This document shows positions 34,401 to 46,954 of a DNA stretch of 64,000 nt, one piece after another. Positions within the stretch are counted from its first letter, which is position 1. Each line of letters starts with the position of its first letter. The notes beneath the pieces were generated by a model that was not told where the DNA came from, searched no databases, and saw nothing but the letters and a program-made list of their open reading frames with translations. The position numbers and the translations under genes were made by a program. The stretch is from positions 232,853,978-232,917,977 of the forward strand of contig JBOZIK010000001.1 in the NCBI GenBank assembly GCA_051453625.1. The letters are read 5' to 3'. Source of the stretch: Welwitschia mirabilis (Eukaryota; Gnetophyta; Gnetopsida; Welwitschiales).

Positions 34401-35887
34401 TTACTTATTTATACTGATTTTACGTGATCATTTTACTTTTTTTGATTCTAGTGTTTTTTTGGGATGATATCTTGTAGGTTCCTATATTAATAGATTTTTA
34501 TCTTATCATTTTTTATTTGATAACATTAGACATATTTGGCATTGTTGTAACCATTATCTATTCAAATGGAACTTTATGAATTTTTACATTATGTCATGCA
34601 TTATTATCAGATGATTTTATAATTTCTTTCAAGGAACTTTACTAGGATGTAATTTGGATAGGTCAACAATCCTCTTCATGTTTCTAGTTGTCAATTTTTC
34701 ATTTTGTTCTTTTTGATTATTTTATTTGGATCTTTTAAAATCATCTATGTATCTTTTTCCACATAATAGTTGGAAATTAATCATTTGGTAGTTTTCTAGT
34801 TTTTTTTAATTTTTATTCCTAGTTTTTCTTTATAAGAGTTGCTTTTCTTTTAAGCACTTTAATTTGATGCCTTTATTTCACTTTAATTGATGTGTTTCTT
34901 TTGTTTTATGCTAATGTTTTTCTATTTCTTTGCTTCTGGCTTTGCATACATCCACTTGCAAAGTCTTGGATACTCATGGATTTTGGAATACATTTGATAA
35001 GTCCTTTTAAGCATTGCTTCCTTCTACTTAATGCATTATTATGGTTTCATAAGTCTCTTTTCTAATGGTCATGTTTTTCAAGATAATTCTTCACTTTTGA
35101 CATTCTTTCTATTTTTTTGCTACTTTTTGACTACTTGCTTTCTTTCAAACTTTTTTGGATTTTTCCTAATTTATCCAAACATCACATTTCATTATTGTTA
35201 TTCCACATCTATTCTTCCCATAATAGATAGGATGATAGTCATTCTTTTTAATCTGTGCAATCTAGAACATCTTTCTTCACTTCGGTGAGGGGGTGCAGGA
35301 CACCTCTTTGAGCTTTTTTTAAAGATATTAAGCAAAAATTTATAATTTTTAAATTTAAAAGGATCATTTTAAACTTTCATAATACATATTTATGATGAAT
35401 TATTTGGGTATGATTTCATGTTACTTAAATAAATTTCATGGGCTTTATCTAATAGGAGCACAGTAGCCCACTCATAGAGTTTTCTTGTAGCTATGTTTTA
35501 GATGATCTAAAGATGCCATATTTACTTTTTTACTTTGCCCATTATGGAAAATATTAATAAACTTTTCATACATTATTTTTTGATATTATCACTACTTTAT
35601 TTTTACACATCCATTTTAGCATTACTTTCTCAAAATTATGCATACACATTATCATTTTCTGAACCATCATTGTTACATTCTATGATTTATTTATGTGTAT
35701 GAAATTCATTCATTTTATTGTGATGTGTTTAAGTAGGAGGATTATAAATAAATAAGTAATTATATCAATTAATTAATTTTTATTGTCTATGCCTACATGA
35801 TAAAATTAAACTCAAATTCCATTATTCTAGTTATTGATTATCTTAGTCAAATTAGCTTGCAATATAGTTGGTTGCTTACTTTGTTAG
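34401..35887 (+). other. Post-pol non-coding region of element C
   Basis: T-rich on this strand. A frame at 35031-35288 is hydrophobic and low in complexity and I do not take it as a gene. The GGGGGTGCAGGACACC stretch at about 35287-35303 stands out from the background but I cannot name it. Confidence 0.4.
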
Positions 35888-35914
35888 GGACTGATAAGGC
35901 TATGTAGGGTGCTA
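35888..35914 (+). other. Polypurine tract region of element C
   Basis: GGGACTGATAAGGC followed by TATGTAGGGTGCTA directly before the LTR start TGTTGC. The same arrangement is found inverted at 6306-6338 beside the copy B LTR. Confidence 0.65.
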
Positions 35915-37246
35915 TGTTGCAATGTAAATTTATAGGAATTTAATGATGTAGTACTTTTGTAGGACATTTATATAGGTTTAGATGTAATTATAATGATTAT
36001 GCAGAGTCAATGGGATGATCACAGAAACACATAATTCTTGGTACAATTAAAGGCATTTTAGGTATGTTCTAGTACTTAGTATGTTGAAAGAGGATCAATG
36101 ATGAAGAAGGCTGATTTGCTTTAGCTGGAGAGCTTTAGAAGGATGTCATTCCCACTGTTGTCCCCATGACACAGAGGTCTACAACACTTTATTAGCCTAT
36201 TACAACAGTAATTTGGACTAGAGCTTGAAGTTAACAAAGCACCTTTTCTAAGGAGGTATTATCTTTAATGTTGTTTGCATGACATGAGGGATGTCAACAT
36301 TTCTGCAGCCAACTGCAAGACCAATTACGGAGCTGAAAACAGATGATTTATCTATTATTATGGGTTATTGTCCTCAATGTCGTCCTCACAACAGTGAGGA
36401 TGATAACTATTTTATATAAGCAAGATTAAATTATCTTGTAATAGGGTCATGTAACCTATTTGGACTATTAGGATTTCTTCTCTAACTTGTAGGGTTACAA
36501 TTCTATAACTTCCAATGTAAAATTATAAATACCACCTCTTTTCCTCACTTCCAATTCATCTTTTGTACCCGATATGCTTATGATAGAAGATTGAGAGATA
36601 AGAGATTTATCTAGTAGCTACAGAGAGGAGTTTCCTTGGTGGTAGGCTGAGTTTCTTCCATTAAGGTGCTACTACTTTGTTGTAAGTGGATGTAAAGTCC
36701 TTTAAATCAATACAATTACTCTTTCGATTCCAATTCTATTTATGTCCCTTATGATTTAAGTGGTTATAGTTTAAGTGATGATTTTATAATTTATTTAGGT
36801 CATAACAGTAACCTTTATTAAGGTTGACTTTGGTTAGTTTACATGTGCACTATTATTTCATTTCCATTCCACATTGCATTCCATATTCTATTTGGTATAT
36901 CTCATAGTTCATGTTGACTAGAAACAAGTTAATTACTCTTCTTAAATTTATTTGAATTATAAAAAAGCTAGTTCTTGTGATGGGAGGATTAGGATCCAAT
37001 AGAATTCATTCCACATCCATTTGCATTTCATCTTCATTTACTTTGCATCGCATTTTACTCTGTTATTTGCTTTCAATTATTAAAAAATTAAAAAACTAAA
37101 AATACCTTTAGAAATCAATTTTCTAACTCTGAGCCTAGTGCTTTTATTGGGATTATGACATTTAGATGAACTCCCATCTATACTAGCATGTGTTTTTTTG
37201 CAAGTGATTTGATTTACAATTTTACCTAAATGACTTCAGAATTATA
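35915..37246 (+). repeat. 3' LTR of element C
   Basis: Starts TGTTGCAATG. It matches the 5' LTR throughout, with modules at about 36141-36185, 36268-36298 and 36368-36407. The last bases are shortened relative to the 5' LTR end, so the exact boundary is uncertain by a few bases. Confidence 0.85.
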
Positions 37247-37251
37247 ATAAG

Positions 37252-38590
37252 TTTCATTTTATATATGTGAAAATATATATATAGAAAGATAAAAAGAAAA
37301 AGAAAAACAAATTTTAAAAGAAAAATAAAATATCCAAGAACTTTTGATAATCACCCCTAATCTATCTTGAGGATTATTACACCAGGGGTAATCTTGCTTA
37401 ATATCCCATGTCCTACCTAATTGGTTTTACTACTTATAATAAAAGCAAAACTAGTGGTTCAAAAATGAACACTATCTAATGGGAGGAATTTAAAGTAAAA
37501 TAAGGTAGACCTTGAAGTATGTTGTAATTATCACATTACTAATCATTATTAGTTTACCATAATATTTTAAGTTAATGCTTGAGATTATAGCTATGATATG
37601 TAAAATTTAATTAATACATTATGATTCTCATTCATGCTATTCAAATGTAACCTTGAAGTTTTATTAATCAAGAATCATGTATATTAAATTGGAAATAAGA
37701 TACTATTAGTAAGTGCTCAAATTTAAGTGGAATATGTTCTAATACAATGTATTAGTTTCTATTTATTAAGTTAGATAATTTCAAAGTTCTTAATCCTATT
37801 TTTTCTATTTAGCATAAGAACAAGGCGTTAGAGTATAAATTTGATATTTTAAAAAAGATTTGCATTTATTTCTTAATTTTGAATAAAGTGTCAAGTTTTG
37901 AGAAGTTATAATTTAAGATCTAAGTAATAATTCTTGAGCTTGCTTTAGTTTATTTTCTTTTCATTTCTTATTTTATGTTGATGTTTTTTCTTCTTGGCTT
38001 TTACTTCTTTTTTTTAAACATCCCTTAAAACTTTAGCTTATTTATTCTAATCATTACTTGTAAACTTATTTAAAATTTAGAATGAATTTATCTACCTCAT
38101 GAGGATGAAGTCTTTAGAATCATGAAAAGATTAGCTTTAATTGGAATGAATCTAATTATTAGAAATATGTTTTTGATAGAACTAAAACCATAGTTTTTAA
38201 TTTAATGCATATATTTCTCATGATGTTTAATTGAAATATATTTTTGATATGCACTCTGCATTTGATAATGTAATTACCCTTTATGCTTGAGATTATGTTT
38301 CAGCATTTTTCCAATTTGACTTGCCTCTATTATTTTTTCTTTTCTTTTTTAAGGATTTAAAAAATTCTTATTAAGGGGTTACGTTGTAAGCCAAATTAGT
38401 GATAATTAACATCACATTTAGAGTATGTTTTAGGTCTATTTTAGTAAGTTTTTGATCAATTTAAAAAGAATTTAAAGATCTATTAAGATGAAGAAATGAA
38501 GCATTAGTTTTTTACATTATGAATCTTTTCCTAGAATGTTTCAAATACCTCAAAATTTCTAGAACATCATGGATTTAATTTAGATTATGA
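37252..38590. other. Spacer, nothing recognised
   Basis: A purine-rich tract lies at about 37270-37320 on this strand. A GGGGTAATCTTGCTTAATATCCC stretch near 37386 resembles the leader repeats of element H (CTTGCTCAACATCCC). No gene. Confidence 0.35.
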
Positions 38591-38615
38591 AGTGGCAATT
38601 AATAAGATAATACAC

Positions 38616-38815
38616 CAAGGAGACATTATAACAAGAAGACATGTGAAAGAAGAAATTACACTAAGAAGGCCCTATTCTAAGAAGACACATGGAATAAAAC
38701 ATTACACCAAGAAGACATGTGGAAGAAGACATACTAAAAAGACACATGGAAGAAGGCATTACACCAAGAAGATGTTACACTAAGAAGACACATGAAAGAA
38801 TATGTTAAACTAAGA
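38616..38815 (+). repeat. Minisatellite, about 30-bp unit
   Basis: Imperfect tandem units built from AGAAGACACATGGAAGAAG and ACATTACACCA. Because 30 is a multiple of three, one frame is open across it (repeating HGRRHYTKK), but there is no other sign of a gene. Confidence 0.75.
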
Positions 38816-38859
38816 ACACATTATAAAATGATTGGTATTATTAATATTGACCCCTTAGT

Positions 38860-39470
38860 GACTTAAACTATTAATTCAAACTTATAAATACCCCCCTTAG
38901 GTTCCTTATTTTACATATTTTATGCATTAATTGTTCTTGTGATGTTTGAAGTTCAATTAAACAAGGGATTATTTACCTTAGAAGAGGAGCTTAGCATTGG
39001 TATTAGGATGTGTATCCTCTCGTGACAGGTAGTGTTTAGGATTTAGGGTAACTACTTCTTAGCTAATCTAAAAAGCATTATGAATAATAAAATATCATTT
39101 GATTTCTATTAATTTCCCATAGTAATTTTAATTAATATAGATTATGAGGGCTAATTTAGGTGATAATAAATTAATAAAATTGGTTAGTAAATTGCATTTA
39201 AGATTGCATTTCATTCTTGTATTGCTTTTAAGACTGCATTATCATTTATTTATTATTCTAAAATAGAATGGAACTTAGTTCTAATTCCTTTTCTAAGTGA
39301 AGCAATTTCTAGATATACGTTTGAATTTCTCTTTAGAGTATAACATTTAGGTTTGTCTCATATACTTGTATGTATTTATGTGTATTAGATACTTGACATT
39401 ATAGGTTATTATTAAAAAATTATTAATTAAAGAAAAGCACATAATACAAACATCACAACAATTGATGCAA
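38860..39470 (+). repeat. LTR-like stretch with TATA box
   Basis: CTTATAAATACCCCCCTT near 38880 is followed by a layout like the element C LTR: a TTCTTGTGATG segment, a GAGGAGCTTAGCATTGG-like segment, then GCATTTAAGATTGCATTT. It may be a diverged solo LTR of an Athila-like family, with the minisatellite inside or beside it. Ends not defined. Confidence 0.35.
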
Positions 39471-41226
39471 ACGCTTGTATTACAAATTCCTAAGAAATAC
39501 CTTTTACTTTTTTATTTACCATTCAGTTAAGCAAGGTTATCCCTTAGCTCTATAACTTTTCATAATTGTAGTTGATTTCCTTTTTTATGCTATTTAACAT
39601 GATATTTAAGGTTTAGTAAGGGAAATTTATTTTGGTTATGATTTTTACCAGTTATTAAATTTAAATTTGCTCATAATTCTTTCTTCATTTTAAAAAATGA
39701 TCAATAATCCATTTGTTAGCTTTTTAGTCATATTTAGTAGTATTTTCAATTATCATTAGGTGATATAGACTAGGAGAAGTCTTTAATTTATGTGGCAAGT
39801 GGAGATTATCAACATCTTTTACATTATAAATGGTACATCTTATAAGGGAAGAAAACTATTTAACTTTTAGGCATTTTCTTTTCCTTTAAAATCATCCATA
39901 AAAGTCATGGAATTGGATACTATAGAGAATTCATAATAAAGTAAATAATCTAAAGTTAAAATATCTTTCTTTTATAAGCCAATATTTAGATCATAAATCT
40001 ATCATTACCTCTACTCATGTTTATTATTTCTCCTATTAGTATTTTTTTAAATTTGCTTACTTAAAGCTAGAATAATTTCTTATAAGCTTCATGTAGTATT
40101 ATGTCAAAGGGTAAATAGGGTTTCATACAATTTCTTGAAATATTATGGACTTTCCTAATGAACGAGGACATCTAAAATTTATCAATTTATATTACTAAGA
40201 TATTAGATTGGTTTAAAATACATGATACAATGTTTTACTACTACTTTTGTAATTCCCAATTTATCTTTTTTGTGGCTTAGAAATTTATTTTAAAAGAATC
40301 AAATGATATGAAAGCACATCAATTCTATAAATTGATGTTTTACTCATTTGAAGATAAAAATTTATAGCACTCATGATTTTAAAAGTATTTAGAATACTTA
40401 GTAGATGCTTTATTCTTTTATTTTTTGGAATCATCTAAATAATTTAAATTAATTACTTTAGCATATTATTCTATGATGGTTGTTAACTTTCCCTAGATTT
40501 TAGGAATTACAAATTCAAGACTAATTACTTGATGGTTTAATTATAATATAACTTCATTTTAAAGCTTACATTTAAGAAATAACTAAATAATGTTAATTGA
40601 TTTTTATCAAGATTATGGAACTTCTACTAATCTAAAATAACATTTTTTAATCTTATTCATTTTTTACATCATGCATGTCAAGCCTTTTATGATCATTCTC
40701 TGCACATAGAAAAAATGTTAAAAAGATGGCTTACCCATGATTCCCTTCTTTTTAACAAAAGCATATCAATTTTTTTTAAGTAATACTAGCATTGACTCTA
40801 TCTGTAACAAAAAATGGCATGTTCAAAAATCATCTCACAAATGGATTTATTTTTAACTAAGGTTTGGAATATTCAAATACTTCCACACATTAAGCACCTT
40901 TTTTAGTATCTAGTATTTCAAGGGATTCCTATTAGAAATCATTGGCATTGTTTGAGGACATCAAACTAAACTTATTTATTATGTGGCTATAGGACTATTT
41001 ATTTTATGCTTTTTTCCTTTACCAACTTGTTAAGAATGTATGGATTTGGGTTTTTTATGTCCTCTTACTTAGAAATAGGTTTTCTTGGGGTTAATCCTAA
41101 TTTTAGTGATGGTCATGTTTTTCTATAGTAAATAATTAGGCCATGTATTATTTATACTTTAAGAAATAAAATGTTTATTCAATTTTCTTTTTTTATATGC
41201 AAGATGAAACTAATATTATCTATCTT
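39471..41226. other. Spacer, nothing recognised
   Basis: A+T-rich sequence without motif, repeat partner or useful open frame. Confidence 0.4.
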
Positions 41227-41231
41227 CATTT

Positions 41232-41423
41232 TGTTGGAAAATAGAGAAGTAAGAAAGCATAAGCAAGATTTTCTCAAATTGAAATTATTATTTCTCTAAA
41301 ATATTTTTTCATGTTTATTTTATCAATGACCTTGCTTATAAAGGAAGGAATACCATTAGAGTTTTATTAGAGCTTTCATGTATTCATAGGCATAGGACCA
41401 CAGTGTACATACAAACCTTAGCA
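41232..41423 (-). repeat. 3' LTR of element H
   Basis: On the minus strand starts TGCTAAGGTTTGTATG and ends CAACA. It matches 55534-55725 at the same length. Shared parts include GGTCCTA and the AATACATGA stretch. Confidence 0.88.
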
Positions 41424-41437
41424 ACTCCCCCCTTAAC
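41424..41437 (-). other. Polypurine tract of element H
   Basis: On the minus strand TTAAGGGGGGAGT directly before the LTR start TGCTAAGG. Confidence 0.75.
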
Positions 41438-41839
41438 ATGTAATTACACTCTCTTATAAGGGAAAATTGAAGTCCTTAGGAGAAAATGCTAGAAATGTAG
41501 CCTATAATAAAACCTTTTTAAAGGAGTTACCATGTGAGAAAACTACTTAGCCAATTTATAGCTTTAAATCCCCTAACAGATAATATGCATTGTAGATCCC
41601 CTACCGCTAGGAGAAAAAGTACTACACATTATATATTACTAGAACATAGTTGTACTACACATTTCATAGTACTAGGATTAGGAGTGACTTTAATTAGAGA
41701 CTCAAAATACAAAATAAGACCATAACATATAAGAAATAATGAGTTTGAATCAACTCATTATCAATCCAACATTGGATTGAAAGTCCTGAAATGTCTCTTG
41801 ACCAAGTATCTTTGTTTAGGTATCAATTAGTGTAATAAC

Positions 41840-41990
41840 TTCATGCTGTATAACATCCTTAATTTTACAGATTAATTTCCATATACCATGTTTTAAAAGA
41901 ACATAGTTTAATTCTTTTATGGCTTAGACCCATTGATTATGTACAATTATGTCTTTTAAAGAAGTTTTTTTACCATTAAAAGTTAAATGA
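41840..41990 (-). pseudogene. Possible RT N-terminal remnant, element H
   Basis: Reads NQWV, stop, AIKELNYVLLKHGIWKLI, which resembles the start of the copia RT domain (an acidic/Glu-Leu segment, then an aromatic). Short and weak. The catalytic part of RT is absent between here and the LTR. Confidence 0.4.
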
Positions 41991-42359
41991 AATTCATCAT
42001 CATCATCATGAGTTATATGCAAGATATATCTAGTTCTAATTTTACCCTCTTCATCATCATGAACATCTTGGAGAGTAGATTTTAGCCAAGTATGTCAATG
42101 TTGTCTTTAGATAATATCAGGATCTTTAGTTAAAGAATCTATTAAATTACTTGTTGAATTATGACTTAGTATGCTTAAAGCACCAACTTGCTCAATTCCT
42201 ATAGGTTGCAAAGTCATTGTACCAATACAAGAAACTAAAGAATGAATGGTAGGTATATCTCATCCCTAAACAGTAGGACATTGAGCATTCAATATGATTA
42301 TCAGGTTAGAGGAAGGATGAAGCTTTGAATAATTAAGCTTACAATAATTGTTAAAACTT

Positions 42360-43290
42360 TCTAAAAAATGACATCACAAGAAACAATGATCTGATGATGC
42401 TCTTATAGATACACTTGATCATCGTCCTAGTTGGTTGGATATCCCAAAAAACGTTTTAACACAAGCATGTACTCCAAATTTGTTATGATATTCACATGAA
42501 ATATGGACATAGAACTTATATGTAAGAACATGAAAATGGTTTAACTTTGGCTTACATCCATACCACATTTTAGCTAGAAATACTCTTTTTTCAGTATATC
42601 GACCAAAGTAGTTATTAAGATGTACTGCTATATTCACTACTTCATGTTAAATATAGGTCTTAAAACCTTTAAATACATCATAAAACATGTCATATCCATG
42701 ATAGTATGATTAAATCACTTAGAAAGCCATTTTATTAAGGTGTCCTAGCACAAGTCTTCAATGTTGAATTTCTTCGGAAGTAAGAAAGTCTTTAAACTTA
42801 ACAAATGTGTACTCATCATTATTATATGAGTAGAAAACTTTAATTCAATAATAAAATTGATTTTTCACTTAAGTTTTAACATTTTTAAAAATTTTCAAAT
42901 TCTAATATTTGGATTTTATGAAATACATATATGTCATTTGAGAATAGTCATCAACAAAATAGATAAAATAATGAAAACCATGGAGAGTTGAAATTGACAT
43001 AGGTTCACATAGATCACTGAGCAAGCATAAGATTTTGATTAGCATGCCACTTACTTGATGAAAACTACTATTAAGTTGCATTATCCATAATTCATAATTC
43101 ATACTAAGAAAAATCCCATAGAATGGATAGAAGAATCTGATAACCATTCTCACACATTCCATTAATCATGTGAGGAGTAGAATGTTCTAGTTGAACATGC
43201 CATAGTAGCAAGGAAGAGATCTCATCTTGGTAAATTGTATAAGCAATCTCTCACATTCTAACACAATCATGAAGACAAATGAGCTTCCAT
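42360..43290 (-). pseudogene. Integrase remnant, element H
   Basis: Copia-type integrase. The open stretch 43162-42902 has CLLSDLCEPMSIS with the first catalytic aspartate (codon 43013-43015), then FHYFIYFVDDYSQMTYMYF. The block 42637-42419 holds the C-terminal part: AKMWYGCKPKLNHFHVLTYK then FYVHISCEYHNKFGV and KTFFGISNQ. Next to it, one frame away, IVSCDVIF closes the domain. The apparent start codons are internal. The remaining catalytic residues are not preserved in a continuous frame. Confidence 0.85.
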
Positions 43291-44074
43291 TCATATATTT
43301 TTTTCTTAACAACTTCTTGATTTTCATTATAAATATCCACTAATTACTTCATCATGAAAATAGAATGATCTTCTTGCATTAGAGTGGAAAGCAATAAAAG
43401 ATGCAACCTTAAAGAAGGAATAAAGAAAACATGAAAAATAGTCTATAAAGAAATTAATGTTAGGTTAAGGGTGACCAAATCATAGTCTTTTACTAGAACT
43501 AGAATTCTATCTACCAAAATAAAATTGAATTGGTGGTTTGACAAAGTCATCAAAATAATCCCAAAAATAAGTCATGTAATGAGTAGTACTTACATGAAAA
43601 ATCCATGTCTCATCATGAGGGGTATGTGCTCATCCATACCTATAAAGTTAAAATTAACAAGACTACATTGGACTTAATATCTTTAATATTATTAAGGAAA
43701 TCAAATTCTTTAGAAACTACATTTGTTTTAGGTGTAGACTTTATCTTTTTGTAAGGTATTATACAGACGTTTATGTTATGAGCTTGTTTTCTACATTATG
43801 AGCACTGATAATTTATTCTTTTTAGAATTGATAGTACTCTAAACTTATCTCTTATTTAGTATGCTTTATTTAATGGTTCTACAAAGCCATTTTCTTATCA
43901 TGATGTGATTCATTTTGTAGATGGCATTATTGAAAGACTACATATATAGACAAGGAGGACAATCATAATGAGAAACTTTGAATGCTACATCAAATATGAA
44001 GAGCCTATGAAGTTAAATTATGCTTTTAATATAATAAGATACTTAATAAGCTTATTAAAGTTCATATTGTATAG
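43291..44074 (-). other. gag-integrase interval of element H
   Basis: Expected to hold the gag C-terminus, protease and pre-integrase domain. I cannot pick out the zinc knuckle or the protease active site with confidence among the stops. Confidence 0.4.
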
Positions 44075-44311
44075 CTACTTACTTTCATAAAGGGATAGAA
44101 TGTAGCTACAAGTCAACTTGACATAATGAATGCATACTTGACTCTTTGGGTTTAGCTTAGTAACCTTCTCCTTAATATCTATCATGTAATCTATGAGATG
44201 ATGCATTTTTCCTTTTTCATAATAAAGGATGTTCATACTTGTAATGAGGTTAATCAATTCTAGATCATTTCTTTCATAAAATATATCCCACAAAGTATAA
44301 CTTAATTTCAC
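44075..44311 (-). pseudogene. gag remnant of element H at the insertion junction
   Basis: Reads LSYTLWDIFYERNDLELIN, SMNILYYEKGKMHHLIDYM and IDIKEKVTKLN, a fair match to the copia gag (UBN2-type) pattern. It is open right up to the CACTAG terminus at 44312, where the coding sequence stops being copia-like. The upstream part should be on the far side of the insertion (53852 and beyond) but is too decayed to read. Confidence 0.6.
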
Positions 44312-46419
44312 CACTAGAATTTTGATCTATTAAGGCACTTTTTTAATAAATGCCTTAAATAAAAATTAAAAAATACCTTTTTAAGTCATGTTAATGTACA
44401 AACACCTTAATAGTAGTGTTGGAATTCTTTTTAAGGTAGTTATAAGAATAAATACCTTCAATGATAACTAATAAGATGTTCATATTTAAACGCCTTAATG
44501 TAAACTTCTATTTTAATAAAACGTAATTTATTTCCTTTGATTTCCATTCGAGCTTCTATTTTATGCTTCATTCTTTTGACAAATTCAAATTTCATTCTAA
44601 AATGAAGAACTTTGATTTCTATGTATGCTTCTATTTTGCAACTTAGCTGAGATTGAGTGAGTTCTTATGTTGAATTTTTTGATTGTAATGGAAAATTTGT
44701 TGAATCCTTGGTTTCTGCAACTAAGAAAATGGGCTCAGAGGGAAGAATTATAGAGGTTTTTTTATTTTTTACATGTTGATAGTCCAAAACTTAAATAAGC
44801 TTTAAGAGTGAAACACATGTCAGAATAGATTACTATATGGAGACTAAAGATGTTGAGCTAGCTTAAAACAGAAATAAAAAATCCTCTTTATGAAATCATG
44901 TTTACATAGAAACTTCTTGAGTGATCTGTTTTATAAAAGAATAAGCATAACTTGATAAGCTAAATTCCCTTTTCTAAAGTAAATGCTGGAAAAAACTAGA
45001 TGATATGGACCTAGAAAGCATTAAAAATGGGTATTTTTACATTTATGTTCTTGTTTTTATAACTTATTGAATATTATTTGAACATACACATGTTTCTGTA
45101 TTTAGATTCTTATCATAATGCTTACTGATTTTCTCACTTCTATACCTCCTCTTCAAGTGGAACATGCATAAGTTATGCATTTATTTCATGCTTGCATAAT
45201 AGTACATCATTTCATGGGCTCTCTGCCCACCTTGTAGCATCTCTTACCAGCGTTCTATTCATTGGTATTCTTCTTTGCCTGTTTTCTTATAGCACGTCTT
45301 TTTTCTATTCCACATTCTATTGTATTGTGCATCTTCTATTTAAGATTTTAACTTACTCTCTGTTGCTACATTTTCCTATTTCGATGGGCTCCTTCTTATT
45401 TTCAAAGGCTTTCTTATTTTATATTAGCTTTACCTATTTGATGTTGACCCCTATCTCATCAAGCTAGCCTTTTTTTATGGTTCTCCACTATTGACTGCTA
45501 GCTTCCCTATAGTGTTACATCTTATATCTCCTACTGGCACACTCCATGAAAACTGGTCTTTTATCACTCATCCCATGAGGCATTGAACTATTTATCAACT
45601 TTTATGATACTTAGTTTTTTCTAGATGTGCTATGTTCTAATCATTGTGACCTCCATTATTTTTCTTATGCACCTTTTCTTTTTTTAGCCCATTTGATTGT
45701 TGGCATTTTCCTACATCTCCCTCTAGCATCCTATCTACTATTGGCCATTTGATTAGTAGCATCTTGCAACTAACACCAATCCAAATAGCATCGTGTAATT
45801 TTATCTTTTTATGCTAAAGACATTAATATAACATCTTTAAATTTGGGGTCTAGATCATGAAATGCACTAAGAATTGCAAGCCTTAGTGTATTGTACCTAT
45901 GTTATCTATTTTTTACTTTAGTAGCAATTTAAGAATTGATCATTTCATGACTTGACACATTGTAATATGGATTTACTACAAATATAANNNNNNNNNNNNN
46001 NNNNNNNNNNNNNNNNNNNNNNNNNNNNNNNNNNNNNNNNNNNNNNNNNNNNNNNNNNNNNNNNNNNNNNNNNNNNNNNNNNNNNNNAAGAACTAAGGGC
46101 ATTGACCTAAAAGCACATGTCTTCATTTGCAGTTAGATGGGAGGGAAAGAAGACGAAGAAAAAGAAGAAAAGACAAATATAAATCTTCTCTTTTTATTTA
46201 TCTTTATAGTTTTTATTATTATTTTGCATTTTTTTATCTTTGATTTTGTACTAATTTTTTTATTTTATAATCCTTTCTTTGGTATTTCTTTTCTACATTA
46301 AGATAATGTCTACATGGAGAATGGACTTTTTCTTATAAACTTTATCACTGGCTACATTTTGAAACATGATGAAAGTCATTCATAGGGTAATGGCATTAGG
46401 TTTAGAGAAGTGAACAAGC
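44312..46419 (+). repeat. Direct repeat copy F1 within region F
   Basis: Matches 46955-49729 in the same order: the CACTA-type end, GGCTCAGAGGGAAGAATTAT, the TGATGGGCTCCTTCTTATTTT type block (here 45377-45405), and GTGAACAAGC just before the gap. F2 contains extra sequence near 47600-47850. Frames such as 45192-45467 are low-complexity and not convincing genes. Confidence 0.75.
45988..46087. other. Assembly gap (100 N)
   Basis: Placeholder inside F1. Compared with F2 (about 48880-49340) several hundred bases are probably missing. Confidence 0.85.
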
Positions 46420-46519
46420 NNNNNNNNNNNNNNNNNNNNNNNNNNNNNNNNNNNNNNNNNNNNNNNNNNNNNNNNNNNNNNNNNNNNNNNNNNNNNNNNN
46501 NNNNNNNNNNNNNNNNNNN
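46420..46519. other. Assembly gap (100 N)
   Basis: Placeholder at the point where F1 stops matching F2, so the end of F1 is hidden. Confidence 0.85.
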
Positions 46520-46954
46520 AACTTTAGAGAGAAACACATTATTTTCACTTATTGTTTATGTTGTGTACCCTTTTATTATAAATTATCTCTTATTTTTCTA
46601 TTCTCTTTATTATGCAATAATTTCCCCTTACTAGATCAACCTTCTTGCACTTTGTATGATCTCAAAGGATTCCCACATAGCAATAAGCCTTCTGGTGTCC
46701 TTTTCTTAGGTCCTAAGTGAAGATTCCAAGAAGAATCATTAGGTCTACTCATTTCACATTAATATAATTTTGGAGATTACCTAAAATGGTTTTGAGTTAA
46801 AAAGTTGAAATTTTCAGGTTAAGCAAGGGACTACCATCAAAATCTGAAGAGAACAAGGTACATTTCCAATGTAGAAGGCAATTGTTTAAAGAGGCAATTC
46901 AAGAAGGTATCCAAATTTATAATTCAAGGACTTAATGCCTGTAACTTTTTACAT
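46520..46954. other. Segment between F1 and F2
   Basis: Unassigned sequence between the gap and the second CACTA-type end. No motif recognised. Confidence 0.35.

Larger units (their letters stand above)
29080..37246 (+). mobile_element. Non-autonomous Athila-related LTR element C
   Basis: Plus-strand element of about 8.2 kb. It has two LTRs of about 1.34 kb, a tRNA-Asp-type primer site, a leader with three palindromic modules, an unrecognised coding remnant, a block shared with copy B's post-pol region, and a polypurine tract. No RT, RNase H or integrase motif is visible. The 750-N gap is too small for a normal pol of about 4 kb. It therefore resembles a large retrotransposon derivative mobilised by an autonomous relative such as the A/B family. 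A candidate target duplication ATAAG is at 29075-29079 and 37247-37251. Confidence 0.8.

Noticed and set aside
38592-38783. 63-codon basic protein with repeated HGRRHYTKK
   Set aside because: Explained by a 30-base minisatellite whose unit is a multiple of three.
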